Source: a virus
IMG/VR virus record: IMGVR_UViG_3300050119_000188
Span: 1 to 45,433 of that record
Length of the DNA: 45,433 nucleotides
Reading direction: 5' to 3' (one strand)
A program made the position numbers and the translations under genes. Below the pieces are notes generated by a model. It was not told the origin of the DNA and ran no database searches. It saw only the letters and a list, made by a program, of their open reading frames with translations. Below are positions 30,835 to 38,700 of this stretch, one piece after another (position 1 is the first letter of the stretch; each line of letters starts with the position of its first letter).

Positions 30835-31485
30835 TTAACCTGATGATTTGGCTTTCCATAGGTGTATGATGGGCTTTGTTTGGACGTGCTTCAGGTCGTT
30901 CATGCAAGATTGACAACCGCATTGTAGTCTTTCGTCATCACCGGGTGGAAAAGATGGACTGTCGCAATCCAAAATGCAGTTCTTCCTTACATCCCCAGAC
31001 TTTTCTGGCCTTGGCTCGGTGGGGCCACGCTGCCCATTATAACGCCCAATAATTCGGTAGTCCTTGTGGATGGAGCTTTCGGAGCGCGTGAAATGAAGCT
31101 GGCAGATCCGCATTCCTGGTTTGAGCTCGATTGGCCATGGCGCCATGTTGTAAAGCTCCAGTGTGATCGTGCCACTGAATCCGGCGTCCAAGAGCCCGGC
31201 GTTTTCGACCTGGAGCCCAGTGCGACCAATGGAAGACTTTCCCTGAACGAACCCGACTACGTCACTGGGTAATGTGATGACTTCCACGGTTGACCCGAGC
31301 GCAAAGTCACCGGGGAACAAAATTAACTGGTTCGGCTTCATTTCGACCCACTGCCGGGTGAGATCTTGCCAGACGGCAAGCTTAATAATCGGGTGTAGCG
31401 TGCAATCGTAGCTGTGCGGGTTCAGCAGATCGTGCTGGTAAGGCTCGATGATGCCGGATTCCATGATTTGATGATCGTTGAGCAT
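30835..31485 (-). CDS. dcd: dCTP deaminase / dUTPase-family protein with Cys-containing extension
   Basis: A 216-aa protein. Family motifs are clear: the N-terminal PHSYDCTLHP, FALGSTVEVITLP, GFVQGKSSIGRTGL (phosphate and nucleotide site) and NAGLLDAGFSGTITLEL (the catalytic region of dCTP deaminases, with the Glu). It converts dCTP to dUTP to feed thymidylate synthesis. The exact activity (mono- or bifunctional) is not determined. Residues about 170-216 are an extra tail with several Cys (ERLQCGCQSCMND). Upstream: AACATTCTT and 6 bases. It fits with the neighbouring reductase gene. Confidence 0.82.
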   Translation of the reverse strand: MLNDHQIMESGIIEPYQHDLLNPHSYDCTLHPIIKLAVWQDLTRQWVEMKPNQLILFPGDFALGSTVEVITLPSDVVGFVQGKSSIGRTGLQVENAGLLDAGFSGTITLELYNMAPWPIELKPGMRICQLHFTRSESSIHKDYRIIGRYNGQRGPTEPRPEKSGDVRKNCILDCDSPSFPPGDDERLQCGCQSCMNDLKHVQTKPIIHLWKAKSSG

Positions 31486-31489
31486 ATCA

Positions 31490-32260
31490 TCAAGAATGTT
31501 CGTGGACCGTTACCGGACTCCCTACGTCGACATAGGTGTCGACTTCGGATGCATGGATCTTGAAACGTCGTGGGGTCGGTGGATCAGTTCTGGTCACCAA
31601 CCTAGCATGCACCCTGCAAGCTTTATGGGCAACCTGCAGCCACTTGAGATCGGAGCCGATTTTATTGTTCATCCGGATCAAATACGGCTCTTTTTGATAC
31701 TGCTCCTTGACACTATGTTGGAAGACCGAAAGCTTTCGCTGTCCCGTCACTATCACCCGCATCACTTCCTCAGAATCGGTCACAATAATGGATGAACCGT
31801 CTTGTTGCTTAGCTTCACGGATGCCGACGCACATTGCCACGAGTTCGGCGTCGCTGGATGTGGTGATACCGATCCCGCTAGCCGTGCGAATGCTGATTAG
31901 TTTGCCGTTTGCTGCTACGGTCACTGCCGCGCCCGCAATATGCCCGGACAAACTAGTGCCGTCCACGAAAATGGTGGCGTTCACCTGTTGATCCATGGGC
32001 GGGTGCGATACGGCACATCGCGGAATCATCTTATCTACCTTCCTAATGAGGCTGCCGACGTTCACATGGGCGCGCTTTAAACATCGCAACGCGTCTGTCA
32101 ACAGGTTGCGATCCACCAGCTCCTTGATCGACGCCATCTCGGCCTCGTGGAACAATAATTTGGTAATTAACCTTTGATGATCGCATGAAGGATGGTCTTT
32201 AGGTTGCTCCTTCGCATGATATCGGTAATTGTCGCCGTCTGGCCATCCGCGCGTCTCCAT
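31490..32260 (-). CDS. RNase H-like fold protein
   Basis: From ATG 32260, one base after the previous stop, the protein has 256 aa. After a helical N-terminal 90 residues (including IKELVDRNLLTDALRCLKRA), it has NATIFVDGTSLSGHIAGAAV with the first Asp, then SSDAELVAMCVGIREA with the Glu, then SSIIVTDSEEVMRVI with the next Asp. This D-E-D order is that of RNase HI-type domains, which cut RNA in RNA-DNA hybrids. It could remove primers in phage replication. The fourth acidic residue is not obvious, so activity is uncertain. Confidence 0.7.
   Translation of the reverse strand: METRGWPDGDNYRYHAKEQPKDHPSCDHQRLITKLLFHEAEMASIKELVDRNLLTDALRCLKRAHVNVGSLIRKVDKMIPRCAVSHPPMDQQVNATIFVDGTSLSGHIAGAAVTVAANGKLISIRTASGIGITTSSDAELVAMCVGIREAKQQDGSSIIVTDSEEVMRVIVTGQRKLSVFQHSVKEQYQKEPYLIRMNNKIGSDLKWLQVAHKACRVHARLVTRTDPPTPRRFKIHASEVDTYVDVGSPVTVHEHS
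31492..31500 (-). promoter_or_regulatory. AACATTCTT upstream element of the dCTP deaminase gene
   Basis: AACATTCTT followed by 6 bases and ATG 31485. It overlaps the 3' end of the RNase H-like gene. Confidence 0.5.
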
Positions 32261-32261
32261 A

Positions 32262-32489
32262 TCAATGCTCCCCGCGATAGATAGCATTAGCGACCGAATA
32301 TGCTAATCTTGCCTTGAGGGCATAGTGATTGGCCGTCTCGATGTCGCCCAGTCTCCTGAAGGTGTCGCCCAACTCCTCTAGGTCGCGCGCCTCTTGCAAT
32401 GCAGCGTCATATGGCTGGCGTAGTGCCAACGATTCAGTGGAACTATCGTCGGCGTCGGCCATTAGTGACATCAGGGCAATGAGCAGCAT
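32262..32489 (-). CDS. Small helical protein, possibly secreted (early, leaderless)
   Basis: A 75-aa protein from ATG 32489, 6 bases after a promoter -10. The start MLLIALMSLMADA resembles a signal peptide. The rest is helical (LQEARDLEELGDTFRRLGDI, then ANHYALKARLAYSVANAIY) and could be a pair of TPR-like helices. First gene of the operon with the RNase H-like protein. Role unknown. Confidence 0.65.
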   Translation of the reverse strand: MLLIALMSLMADADDSSTESLALRQPYDAALQEARDLEELGDTFRRLGDIETANHYALKARLAYSVANAIYRGEH

Positions 32490-32495
32490 CCTGCC

Positions 32496-32524
32496 ATGTT
32501 AGCAGCTCGTGCGCCGTTGGTCAA
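32496..32524 (-). promoter_or_regulatory. Leaderless sigma70-type promoter
   Basis: TTGACC (32519-32524), a 17-base spacer, TAACAT (32496-32501), then 6 bases to ATG 32489. The -35 overlaps the last codons of the reductase gene. Confidence 0.8.
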
Positions 32525-35500
32525 GCGCATCCGGAAGACGCTCCGCACGCTGGGCAAGTATGGCAACTGCCAGAGCGATTCATGATAGTGCCGCAGATTT
32601 GGCACGGTGGGGCATCGATGGAAGCGCGTGGCGGTTCAGAGAAGATAACTTTTGCCGTGGTAAGGTCGCGAGGATCGACCTTTCCCACCGTAGGTTTATC
32701 GTAGTGGATCTGCAATAGCTTGAACAGATAGTCGACGATCGAATCGCAGAACCGGATGTCTGGGTTCTTGGTGATGCCGGATGGGTCGAACTTGGTGTTG
32801 ACAAATCCTTTGATCAGCAGGTCAAGTGGCACGCCGTGCTGCAGCGACACACTCAGGAGGCGCGTGAAGGAATCTACGAACCCCGCGACAGTGGTCCCAG
32901 GTTTCCCGAGCTTGAGGAATACTTCTCCCGGCCTTCCGTCCGGGTATTCGCTCACCAGGATGTACCCTTTGTGGCCCGCGATGTCGAACTTGTGCCGCCA
33001 TCCCGTCACGTCCATGGGTAGCTTATCGCGCCCGATCTTGACCGGCGGCAGGAGTTTCTCCGCCACGATCGTTGGGTTCTTCGCTTTTTCACCGTCCGAT
33101 TTCTTGGAGGATAGCGGCTGCGACGCCTTGCATCCATCGCGGTAAACGGCGATGCACTTCAATCCGAGCTTCCACCCTTCCATGTAAACGTCGGCGATCT
33201 CCTTGGCCGTCACCGTGCTGGGTAAATTGCAGGTCTTGCTCATTGCACAGGTAATAAGCGGCTGGATGGATGACATCATGAGGAGATGCGCCCGTGGCGT
33301 CAGACATCGCCCAGATGGTCCGGACGCGGACGCGCAATCGAACACCGCCAAATGCTCCGGCTTGATATGGGGAGCGCCGTCAACTGTCGAATGTTCGTCG
33401 ATGTGCCGCAAGATCGCGGCAGATTCATCTGAGGTGTATCCGAGGCTCGTCAATGAGGCGCCGACGCTCCCAATCACCAATTTCGTGTAACCGCCCCCCA
33501 CCATGCTCTTGTAGCTGACCAGCGCGAACGCAGGTTCAATCCCGGTGGTGTCCATCCCCATCAGGAACCCGATGCAACCAAGAGGCGCTTGCAGAGTGGC
33601 TTGCGAGATGTTGTACCCGTAGCGTTCGCCGAGCGTGATCACGCTCCGCCAGATGCGGGCGCTGTGATGGTCGGAGCCAATTGGGCAGGTCGGCGTCTCC
33701 CATTTCCTAGTTACCTGCGCGTCGGCAGTCTGATGCATCCTCATGATCTTGAGCATGTCGCGGCGGTTGGCTGAGAATTCTGAGAACGCTCCCACTCGCG
33801 CCGCCAGCTTAGCCGACGTTTGATAGGCGACGCCCGTCATCAGTGACGCCAATCTGGCCGCGACCGCCCGCCCCTCATTGCTGTCGTACCCGAACCCCAA
33901 TCGCATCAACAGCGCCCCGAGATTACCATAGTTGAGCCCGATAGGGCGCAGCTTGTGAGAGTTGATCCGAATCTTCTCGGTCGGATAATCAGCCCTGGCG
34001 ACGATTGCCATCTGGGCAGTGCTGAAGATCCTGCAGACATGTTCAAACTGGATTGCGTTGAATTGCCGGACGCTAAAGTTGAAGAACTTTGTCAGATTGA
34101 CGGCGCACAGGTTGCAGGCAGTGTCGTCGACATGGAGAAACTCGGAGCACTGGAAAATGTGCACGCCATCGGCCACGATAGTATGAGTATCCGGCTCGGT
34201 CATGTTGTAGGTGATCGCCGTCTCGCCGTGATCTGTCACTGACTTGACGGTGTCATACCAAATATCGTGGATTGGCGCAGAGTATCCTTTAGGTAACAGA
34301 TCCTCCATCCTTTTTTGTTTCCTGGATGAGAACATGCCGCCCAGAGCTATCCACCCGTCACGCAGCTTCCGTAAACTGTGTCCGTAGACGAATAGCTCGT
34401 GGCAATTGTGCGCTGACGTGTACTCGCGCTCCTCGCCGCTGACAGTTGTGTATTTGAACGGAGTTTTAACATTGGTCCGTTTATTGCGATCGAGTTGAAT
34501 TGTTGACTTAATTCCCAGATTTAACAGCAATGCTTGGACATCGCGCAGGAGACCGGCACTGATGCTGGCCAGCCGTAATTCTCGTGTTGGAATCTTACCG
34601 TGGTGGCCCTTCGCACTTACTCTGAACGTGCCATCGGCAGAAAACAATCCAGCCAAGTAGGCGAGCTGGTCGACTTTTTGCGCTCTGAACACGGTATCCG
34701 CCACGCGTTTAGTATGCGCAACAGAACCAAAAGGACATGCGATATCCGCCAAGAGATTGACGATCGCGGATTTGCGAATCCGCAAATAACGAGGGCTCTC
34801 CCCTACTGATCCTGCTTGCAGTTTAATACTGTGTGGGATCGAGCACCGTGTGAGCAATCCGACCACACGCTCCATACAGTCATCATCGTCCTTACCGAAG
34901 CACATTCCGGCTTCAATGCCGCGACCGGATTTTGTCATCCATCCGTCTCCCACCAAAAACCCGGCAAGCTGAAACCATTCTGCCTGTTCCCGCATATTGA
35001 TGTCTATGTTGCCGAATCCTCCCTCAGATGGTTGGATGTCCACAGTGTCTCCGGCAGTGAGTTTCGCAGCTTCGCAACGCGATCCATCACGCAATCTATA
35101 CCCGTGGTCCGGTGTCACTTTCATTAAACGACCGGATGCGAAGAGCACCTCAACAATCGGGTTTTCACCAGTGCAAAATACGTCGACAGACTTCACGGCC
35201 ATGGTTCCATCCACCGGAATAACTACCTGCGCCGCATCACCGCTTGCTGCGATGTCTTCAATACGTAGTGGACCGTTAACAGTGGCAATCCTTGTACCGG
35301 GCGCAAAGCAGGGGTTCGATCCCCGGATGCGTCCCGCCTTGGGAGTAGTGTGCCACTTGTTCATAGTGTCGCTGAACTGGACTCCTGGGTCGCCGCACAC
35401 CCACGCGGACTCGGCCAAGGCGTTCCACAGATCTCGCGCCTTGTAGGTATGGATGGTTTCTCCGGTCGTTCGCGCCTTGGTTTCCCAATTTCCATCCGCC

Positions 35501-36687
35501 TCGACTGCCTGCATGAACGCGTCGCTGATTGACGCCGAAATGTTGGCGTTCTGGAATTGGACGCGCTTGTAGGCGCCGTTCGGATCGTCGTAATTGGTCG
35601 GGTATCCGATGTCGACCAACTGATGGGCCAGCTTTTCCTCCCCCGCCTTGCACTTCAGGAATCCGGGACGCCCATCCTTGGTCTCCAGGATGTCGGGATG
35701 GTCCATGTCCATGGCCACCAGCTTCGCCGCCGACCTGGTCCCACCTCCCGACTTCATCGCCCCCGCATACTGATCGTTACCCTTCATGAACGCCAAAGGT
35801 CCGGACGTGTAGGCGCCCGCCGAGATCTTCTCATAACTGGACCGGAGATTGGAGACGTTGACGCCCGACCCCGACCCGCTCCTGAAGATCGCGATCTCGG
35901 CGGCCTGAAACTCGGCAATCGATTCCAGCGAGTCGTCAAGTGAGCTGATGAAGCAGGCGCTGCCCATCTGACGCCGCCCCGGCACTCCGAGATTGAACCA
36001 TACTGGGCTATTGAACGCCCCGAACTGATGGACGAGCGCGTAGAGCATCTCGTGTTTGTAGGTGTTGGCGTCCTCAACGCCATTGAAGTAGTTTTGCTCG
36101 AACGCCCAGGTGGTGAGTCGGTCGGCCACGCGGGTGAACATCTGCTTGGCTGAAGTCTCCCGCACTCCGTCGATGACCCTGAAATATTTGTCGGCCACGA
36201 TGTTGACGGTTTGCTGACTCCATGTCGCTGGCACTTCGATCCCGACCACCTCGAAGATCACCTGGCCAGTAGCCGAGAGAAGTTTGGCATCAGTCTTCAC
36301 CCATTCTATGGTGTCGAACGGATGAGACTTGCCGGTCGGCTTCATGAACATCGGCTCCCAATGTCCGGCCTGCTGCGCCACTTGGGCGCTGTCGCTGAAC
36401 GCCTCCGCAATTTCCCCATAATGGAACTTGAGCAGGGTTTTCTTGATGATCAAGCGAAGGTGCTCGGCAGCGATGACGCCTTCCTGCGCTTGGTGGCGCG
36501 CGCAGACCGCCACCTCGTTAACGATCCTCATCAGGTCGCCGTTAGGATCTACCCCCACGTCGTCGAACGCCCGGCGCACCGTCGTCTCGACGTTCTTGCT
36601 GTTCCAGAGTTGTTCGCTGCCGTCACGTTTCCGCACCACTGGTGGATGAATTGTGTCGGGAGTGTCAGAGATGTCGGTGTCTTGCAT
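32521..36687 (-). CDS. nrdJ: B12-dependent (class II) ribonucleotide reductase with intein
   Basis: A 1388-aa precursor. The N-terminus is an ATP-cone (VRKRDGSEQLWNSKNVE). The barrel has FNSPVWFNLGVPG, SACFISSLDDSLESI and IFRSGSGSGVNVSNLRS, as in vitamin-B12-dependent reductases. The conserved NPCSEF...D-x-ACNL strand is split by the intein at NP|C (residue 460) and resumes at residue 847. The C-terminal part has DLLIKGFVNTKFDP and a Cys cluster (CQICG...CPACG) typical of class II enzymes. It makes deoxynucleotides without oxygen-dependent radical chemistry. Spliced length is about 1001 aa. Starts without a Shine-Dalgarno sequence. Confidence 0.9.
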   Translation of the reverse strand: MQDTDISDTPDTIHPPVVRKRDGSEQLWNSKNVETTVRRAFDDVGVDPNGDLMRIVNEVAVCARHQAQEGVIAAEHLRLIIKKTLLKFHYGEIAEAFSDSAQVAQQAGHWEPMFMKPTGKSHPFDTIEWVKTDAKLLSATGQVIFEVVGIEVPATWSQQTVNIVADKYFRVIDGVRETSAKQMFTRVADRLTTWAFEQNYFNGVEDANTYKHEMLYALVHQFGAFNSPVWFNLGVPGRRQMGSACFISSLDDSLESIAEFQAAEIAIFRSGSGSGVNVSNLRSSYEKISAGAYTSGPLAFMKGNDQYAGAMKSGGGTRSAAKLVAMDMDHPDILETKDGRPGFLKCKAGEEKLAHQLVDIGYPTNYDDPNGAYKRVQFQNANISASISDAFMQAVEADGNWETKARTTGETIHTYKARDLWNALAESAWVCGDPGVQFSDTMNKWHTTPKAGRIRGSNPCFAPGTRIATVNGPLRIEDIAASGDAAQVVIPVDGTMAVKSVDVFCTGENPIVEVLFASGRLMKVTPDHGYRLRDGSRCEAAKLTAGDTVDIQPSEGGFGNIDINMREQAEWFQLAGFLVGDGWMTKSGRGIEAGMCFGKDDDDCMERVVGLLTRCSIPHSIKLQAGSVGESPRYLRIRKSAIVNLLADIACPFGSVAHTKRVADTVFRAQKVDQLAYLAGLFSADGTFRVSAKGHHGKIPTRELRLASISAGLLRDVQALLLNLGIKSTIQLDRNKRTNVKTPFKYTTVSGEEREYTSAHNCHELFVYGHSLRKLRDGWIALGGMFSSRKQKRMEDLLPKGYSAPIHDIWYDTVKSVTDHGETAITYNMTEPDTHTIVADGVHIFQCSEFLHVDDTACNLCAVNLTKFFNFSVRQFNAIQFEHVCRIFSTAQMAIVARADYPTEKIRINSHKLRPIGLNYGNLGALLMRLGFGYDSNEGRAVAARLASLMTGVAYQTSAKLAARVGAFSEFSANRRDMLKIMRMHQTADAQVTRKWETPTCPIGSDHHSARIWRSVITLGERYGYNISQATLQAPLGCIGFLMGMDTTGIEPAFALVSYKSMVGGGYTKLVIGSVGASLTSLGYTSDESAAILRHIDEHSTVDGAPHIKPEHLAVFDCASASGPSGRCLTPRAHLLMMSSIQPLITCAMSKTCNLPSTVTAKEIADVYMEGWKLGLKCIAVYRDGCKASQPLSSKKSDGEKAKNPTIVAEKLLPPVKIGRDKLPMDVTGWRHKFDIAGHKGYILVSEYPDGRPGEVFLKLGKPGTTVAGFVDSFTRLLSVSLQHGVPLDLLIKGFVNTKFDPSGITKNPDIRFCDSIVDYLFKLLQIHYDKPTVGKVDPRDLTTAKVIFSEPPRASIDAPPCQICGTIMNRSGSCHTCPACGASSGCA
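34150..35310 (-). other. Intein with LAGLIDADG homing endonuclease in the reductase
   Basis: 387 residues (460-846 of the precursor). Block A is CFAPGTRIATVNGPLRIEDI, block B is MKVTPDHGYRL with T-x-x-H, and the two endonuclease motifs are LAGFLVGDGWM and LAGLFSADGTF. Block F/G is THTIVADGVHIFQ, followed by extein Cys. The terminal residue is Gln instead of the usual Asn. The insertion site is the conserved NP|CSE reductase motif. Confidence 0.9.
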
Positions 36688-36713
36688 GGTTAGTGTGTCT
36701 TTGAATGTGGGGA

Positions 36714-37343
36714 TCAGTGGGCCGTTTGAGGATGATTTTCAGGTGATTCGGGATCTTCTTGCTCATCCTCTTTGGGAGACAGCAGAGCCGTCCCAAACTT
36801 AGTGAGCGCGCCGTTCTCATCCAGGATGTCGCACTCCTTAAGCCAGGACACGGAGTCGTCGGAGGCGTCTCCCTGACCAGCTTGGATCGACTTCATCGCC
36901 GCCCAATCTTCAACGGTCAGTTCATATCCGGTGTCCTGCTCGTCTTCCAGTAATTTTGGCTTTTTGCGAGATTTGCGGCGCTTTTTGGCGGTGGGGTTCG
37001 GTGGGATGAACGTGGTCGGCATGCAGAGCGTGACCGACGTTTCATCAATCAGTTGATCGGCGAGAGATTCAGGTAAGTCCATGGTAGCGACGCTGTCACG
37101 ATGTTGGTTGATTAGTTCCACCACCCTAGCTTTGGCAGCATCCTCGGTAGGTTCATAATTGGTTACGTTTGCCTTAATGATGTGGATAGATTTTTTACCT
37201 TTGATCCGGAACGCATCGTAACACCACCCACTGATGCCTTTCCACACCCGCACATAAAGCGAATGATGCGTACCATAAAGCATTGGGTGCTTAGCGTCGC
37301 CTCCGCGCGCAATTTGCCACTTGAAATCGTCAACAGTCAACAT
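36714..37343 (-). CDS. B-type domain plus DLPESL tag plus basic/acidic C-terminal region
   Basis: A 209-aa protein. Residues 1-85 follow the B-type pattern (FKWQIARGG, HHSLYVRVWKGISGWCYDAF, then the helix DAAKARVVELINQHRD) and end VATMDLPESLADQLIDE. The sequence continues with a basic stretch (AKKRRKSRKKPK), then DTGYELTVEDWAAMKSIQAG and an acidic, disordered end. So the tag is internal here and links two regions. It overlaps the upstream gene by 14 bases and lies just upstream of the reductase gene. Function unknown. Confidence 0.7.
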   Translation of the reverse strand: MLTVDDFKWQIARGGDAKHPMLYGTHHSLYVRVWKGISGWCYDAFRIKGKKSIHIIKANVTNYEPTEDAAKARVVELINQHRDSVATMDLPESLADQLIDETSVTLCMPTTFIPPNPTAKKRRKSRKKPKLLEDEQDTGYELTVEDWAAMKSIQAGQGDASDDSVSWLKECDILDENGALTKFGTALLSPKEDEQEDPESPENHPQTAH

Positions 37344-37845
37344 AATTTAATAATCGATCAGATAACGATTCCGGAAGATCGTGGTCGACTGATTTTGGGC
37401 GCACTAGTTTTCCGTCGACGACATTATATCGACAACCACGCAGGTGGACGCACGTGGCTGCCACCCTTCTTGCCACAAAATTGTTCCTTGCTGTGATGTA
37501 TCCACCAGCCCAGATGTCACCTGTCGCATTAATGTTTATCGCCCCAATATATCCTCCAGCTGATATGCATCCATTCACCACAATGTTGTTTTTCGCCGCG
37601 ATGTTACCTGTTGCCTTGATGTTGCCTATCACCCTGATGCTGCCTCCTGCAGCAATGTTTTTCTCCTTCCACGATCGGCCCATAACAGTAACATCACCAT
37701 TGACCACAATGTTCCCTCTCGCTGCGATGTCATGATGGAATGATATTGGACCCTCAATAACTAAATCGACTAGGTATCTCGGAAACTTGCCGAGATACCT
37801 ACCTTTGGCGTCACAATCTTTAGCCGTGATGATCAGATTAGACAT
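37330..37845 (-). CDS. Bactofilin-like beta-helix protein with DLPESL tag
   Basis: A 171-aa protein. Residues 30-145 are a series of short repeats with the pattern I-x-A-x-G-N-I/V-x-V-x-G (DIAARGNIVVNGDVTVMG, GGSIRVIGNIKATGN, KNNIVVNGCISAGGYIG). This predicts a right-handed beta-helix, as in bactofilin-type polymer-forming proteins. It ends VDHDLPESLSDRLLNYVDC. The final part (tag plus SDRLL) is very similar to the 20-aa minigene. Its role in a phage is unknown; it could be a structural filament or scaffold. Confidence 0.7.
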   Translation of the reverse strand: MSNLIITAKDCDAKGRYLGKFPRYLVDLVIEGPISFHHDIAARGNIVVNGDVTVMGRSWKEKNIAAGGSIRVIGNIKATGNIAAKNNIVVNGCISAGGYIGAININATGDIWAGGYITARNNFVARRVAATCVHLRGCRYNVVDGKLVRPKSVDHDLPESLSDRLLNYVDC

Positions 37846-37865
37846 TCTAATTAACAGTCAGCATA

Positions 37866-38687
37866 TCAGAAAAGAATGGGTGCGGGTACGTACCAAACTC
37901 CTTCGAGCTGGTTCACCCAGGTACGATACCGAATATAGTACAAAGTTGATGGGACCAATGGGTCTGTAATTTGAACGGAATAATAAACGGTAACACCTGA
38001 GAATAGCGTCCCGTCAATTCCCAAGGCCGGGAATGCCACGTATCCGCCCGCTTGGCTGTTCACGTAAGGGTCGTAGTAGTACCAGTTGGCCTGGCTGGCC
38101 GTGGTCAACCGGCTCATGATCACGTTGGTGAACCCGGCGTCGGTCGCCACCTCGATCTGAAATTGTACGAGTCCAGTCAGTCCGATTGGTAATGTGAACC
38201 CGAAGTTAAATCCGGCGCTCTCCGCATTGGTGGAGGGTATCGTTATGGCTGAATTAGATTGTGCGGGCGATAGCGGGGCGACGAACGGCGGAATGACAAC
38301 GGGCGTTGATAGTCCAACCGGCGCCGCAGGCAAGGTCTCGGAGCCGGTCGCTTCGGCAGCGTCAAGAATTGGCCTTGGTCCCTGCGCTTGCATCTCTTGA
38401 AGGATTAGCTTGATCGTGGCAGCGGTCGGTAGCTTTAGTCGGTCACCGGGCTGGAGGCTGAACGGATCAGCGATCCCATTATAATGGAGCACAACCCACC
38501 ATAGGTCCGGCACCCCATAGGCGAACTGGCTGATTAGATCTGGCCGATTGACGGTGGCGCGCGTCACGATGTAAAGCCGTTCGTCGATCTTTCCGTACAC
38601 AGGCGGGTTCCACTCGACAAACTGCTCAATCCCGGCGATCGTGACGATCCGGGTTGTCCAGTAACGTGAGTATGTGGAAAGAGACAT
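37866..38687 (-). CDS. Baseplate wedge protein, gp53-like
   Basis: A 273-aa protein. The N-terminal third has DERLYIVTRATVNRPDLISQFAYGV in order, then PDLWWVVLHYNGIADPF and LQPGDRLKLP. The YG-x-x-x-LWW-x-x-x-x-N-x-I-x-DP-F pattern followed by a LysM-like G-D-x-L-x-x-P is the usual signature of gp53-type baseplate wedge proteins. The remainder is beta-rich. It would complete the wedge together with the gp25-like and gp6-like proteins. It is followed by the tagged genes and preceded by the gp25-like gene with a 13-base gap. Confidence 0.75.
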   Translation of the reverse strand: MSLSTYSRYWTTRIVTIAGIEQFVEWNPPVYGKIDERLYIVTRATVNRPDLISQFAYGVPDLWWVVLHYNGIADPFSLQPGDRLKLPTAATIKLILQEMQAQGPRPILDAAEATGSETLPAAPVGLSTPVVIPPFVAPLSPAQSNSAITIPSTNAESAGFNFGFTLPIGLTGLVQFQIEVATDAGFTNVIMSRLTTASQANWYYYDPYVNSQAGGYVAFPALGIDGTLFSGVTVYYSVQITDPLVPSTLYYIRYRTWVNQLEGVWYVPAPILF

Positions 38688-38700
38688 CAGTAGTTGACCG

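Noticed and set aside
35300-35330. GGTTCGATCCC in the reductase as a tRNA T-arm
   Set aside because: It encodes the conserved reductase residues next to the intein junction, and no tRNA arms surround it.
303-37845. The DLPES tag as a sliding-clamp-binding motif
   Set aside because: Bacterial clamp motifs are Q-L-x-L-F type; the fixed D-L-P-E with variable flanks does not match.
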